Below, in pieces: positions 62,388-64,000 of a stretch of DNA of 64,000 nt. Within the stretch, counting starts at the first letter, position 1. Each line of letters begins with the position of its first letter. Source of the DNA: Mucilaginibacter empetricola (GTDB taxonomy: Bacteria > Bacteroidota > Bacteroidia > Sphingobacteriales > Sphingobacteriaceae); assembly GCF_024808665.1 (NCBI RefSeq), contig NZ_JANUBZ010000002.1, positions 378,017-442,016 on the forward strand, written 5' to 3'. The position numbers were made by a program, and so were the translations under genes. The notes under the pieces were generated by a model. It was not told where the DNA came from. It worked only from the letters and a program-made list of their open reading frames with translations, and ran no database searches.

Positions 62388-63557
62388 ATGAATGACTTGG
62401 ATTTTTTAACCTTTGTTGCATTGTTTAAAGAAGCATACCTGAGGTGCTTTGGCTTTGGTATAGAAAATCCATTAACAGAAACAGAAAGCAAGATTTTTTG
62501 CAATAAAATAACCGAGCAAACCGGGCTAACCATAGGATGGAAGAGCGTTAAAAATTATTCTTTTTTTGTGATGGATAGTGTGGCAGGCAAAAAGGAAAAT
62601 CCGTCTGTTGCCACGCTGGATACCATGGCCAGATATGTTTTAGGAGCCCCCTACACTACCGAAATTCAAAGAAAAAACGACGAAAGTCATTACCCTTACT
62701 GGTTCCTTTACCGGGAAAGAATGCAAAAGAACGGGGGGAATACCAGAGGTAGTAAAAGACGATCTCAGATAGCAATAGGTGCGGTTATTTTTTTTATAAT
62801 TGGCTCCGGTGTTTGTATCAATTATATTTTAACCAGCGACCCCTCTTATCAATTCACTGAATATTTTAAACATACCGATGAGCAATCATTAAATAATAAT
62901 GGCTGGTTCATTAAATCAAAGGATAATACTTACTGGAGTAAACGAGACATTAAGCCGGGCCAGCTTACTCTTTATACTTTATGGGGCGATACCTGGCCCG
63001 ACCCATCTTCAAAGCCGGATATAAAAAATCTGTTATTACATCCCATTCCGTCGAGGTGTTTTACTGCCGAAGTTCATTTTAGTGACTTTGTGCCTGAAAG
63101 TGAATGGCAGCAGGCTGGCATTTTGCTGTTGGAAGATACCTCCTTAACGGGAAAAAGCATAAGATTCACACTTGCCTTTAATGATAATTTTGGCGGAATG
63201 AAAATGCCCAGGGAGATATTGATCCAGGCCGTCACTTCGTTGGGTAAAGGTTTTGGGATGCCTGAAGAAATTGCGCACAAGCCGATTTTTCTTTTGGATA
63301 GCCTGAAAAATCATCCAAATCTTTTTAACGATCTTAAGAACTCAGCACTCCGTATTGAAAAACGAGGTAACAAATACAGGTTTTTATACTCAGGAGGGGC
63401 CAACGAAAATACCGCTTTTAAGGAAGTGGTAAGCCAGGAGATTAATATGGAGCCTAAATACATCGGCATTTTTGCTATCAGGGGCTTTACCAACGCTGCA
63501 GCTTCGCCAGTTGCTTTTAAATTCGTCCGTATAAGCACCGATCCCTGTACTCCTTAA
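62388..63557 (+). CDS. Membrane-anchored protein with HTH-like N-terminus and an extracytoplasmic domain
   Basis: 389 residues from the ATG at 62388; a GTG at 62382 is an alternative. The cytoplasmic region (1-120) contains LTIGWKSVKNYSFFVMD followed by ENPSVATLDTMARYVLGAPY. This is the helix pattern of an uncharacterised Bacteroidota helix-turn-helix-like module. One transmembrane helix at about 125-146 (AIGAVIFFIIGSGVCINYIL) separates it from an extracytoplasmic region of about 235 residues with beta-rich, concanavalin-like segments (GWFIKSKDNTYWSKRDIKPG, LRIEKRGNKYRFLYSGGANE). Function unknown; a membrane-bound one-component regulator is the attractive reading. Confidence 0.65.
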   Translation: MNDLDFLTFVALFKEAYLRCFGFGIENPLTETESKIFCNKITEQTGLTIGWKSVKNYSFFVMDSVAGKKENPSVATLDTMARYVLGAPYTTEIQRKNDESHYPYWFLYRERMQKNGGNTRGSKRRSQIAIGAVIFFIIGSGVCINYILTSDPSYQFTEYFKHTDEQSLNNNGWFIKSKDNTYWSKRDIKPGQLTLYTLWGDTWPDPSSKPDIKNLLLHPIPSRCFTAEVHFSDFVPESEWQQAGILLLEDTSLTGKSIRFTLAFNDNFGGMKMPREILIQAVTSLGKGFGMPEEIAHKPIFLLDSLKNHPNLFNDLKNSALRIEKRGNKYRFLYSGGANENTAFKEVVSQEINMEPKYIGIFAIRGFTNAAASPVAFKFVRISTDPCTP

Positions 63558-63735
63558 GTGTGGTTTTAGTTAATAGATGTCTTTATAGGAAATCTAATTG
63601 ATTTATAGTTATCTGTTTAAGCGTGGATAGTGAACTCACGTAGTTTTACGTATCAAATACAGGGGAAATACGATAACTGCTGCCATTGTTTTGATTTATT
63701 TTTACCGAACCTCATTAATTAAAATACTATTAAAG

Positions 63736-64000
63736 ATGGCGGTACGAATAGTTTGTATTAAAAAAGAAAACGGAACATTTGAGAATCCATACCTGGCTAT
63801 AGATCATTTTGAGTGGATAAATGAAAGGATAAATGTGAGGGGCATAACCGACAGAACGAAGATATACGATTGGATAAAGGATGAAAGCGGAGAAGCTTAT
63901 ATTATTGATGAATACGGAAAAAAAATCGGCCTTATACCGGTTGTTAGTCCCGACGGAAATAAATATGTTAAAACCGCTAACGATGTAAAAAAAGACTTTC
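63736..64000 (+). CDS. DUF3892 domain protein, cut by the window end
   Basis: The frame is open from the ATG at 63736 to the window end (88 codons visible): MAVRIVCIKKENGTFENPYL and HFEWINERINVRGITDRTKI match DUF3892, a small domain of unknown function with a Tyr-x-Trp-rich core. TATTTTTA upstream is one mismatch from the -7 box. The rest is outside the window. Confidence 0.8.
   Translation, partial: MAVRIVCIKKENGTFENPYLAIDHFEWINERINVRGITDRTKIYDWIKDESGEAYIIDEYGKKIGLIPVVSPDGNKYVKTANDVKKDF

Overview
The window is a stretch of chromosome from a Bacteroidota bacterium, most likely a Sphingobacteriaceae member close to Mucilaginibacter or Pedobacter. The evidence is TAnnTTTG -7 promoter boxes close to start codons, a short 286-residue primary sigma factor, a type IX secretion (gliding motility-type) C-terminal domain, an N-terminal carboxypeptidase-like beta-sandwich domain, DUF5020, DUF3892 and VF530 families, and the gene order ccmB / ccmC-ccmD / gdh / ccmE-ccmF. 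I see no rRNA, tRNA, prophage, transposase gene or CRISPR. Nearly all of the sequence is ordinary core chromosome.

Layout. 1-4671: end of a CHASE3-GAF hybrid histidine kinase with three receiver domains, followed by cheR and cheB. 4660-5145: DNA repair methyltransferase. 5273-16864: cytochrome c maturation genes (ccmB, ccmC, ccmD, ccmE, ccmF) interrupted by a di-haem oxidoreductase / Rieske / porin operon, a surface protein and glutamate dehydrogenase. 16926-19596: small housekeeping genes (DUF2520 dehydrogenase, ferredoxin, iscX, kdsC-like, maf). 19623-27088, minus strand: M48 protease, AraC regulator, M1 peptidase, Ppx/GppA phosphatase and an ABC-2 exporter pair. 27270-29709: nucleoside hydrolase and Fic protein. 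29760-34201, minus strand: dnaJ, grpE, ftsE, a tiny unknown gene and sucC. 34421-41978: lolD-like ATPase, unknown small gene, lactamase-fold hydrolase, primary sigma factor, a retropepsin-like protease coupled to a protein with four glycogen-binding-like domains, and a type IX-secreted adhesin. 42183-53760: PhzF, an NAD(P)-binding reductase, smc, S41 protease, HAD phosphatase, small proteins, a degenerate DEAD-box protein, truA and an orphan antitoxin-like gene. 54129-60127, minus strand: gltBD. 60493-64000: acetyltransferase, NTF2-like protein, DUF5020 protein, a membrane-anchored HTH-like protein and a DUF3892 gene cut by the window end.

The most unusual layer is intergenic. At least ten spacers carry arrays of short reiterated 'words' arranged head-to-head, so that a left arm of several word copies faces a right arm of their reverse complements. 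The word differs from spacer to spacer (GTTCATTAGT, GTTTGCAGTTG, GGTTAGTGATTAG, GTTCATAGTT, GGAAGTCGGAATG, TTAATCAAC and others) while the architecture stays the same. Some arrays run into start or stop codons and supply terminal codons of the neighbouring proteins, two end directly at a -7 promoter box, and one pair brackets a tiny gene. A separate triple-nested inverted repeat lies downstream of gltD.
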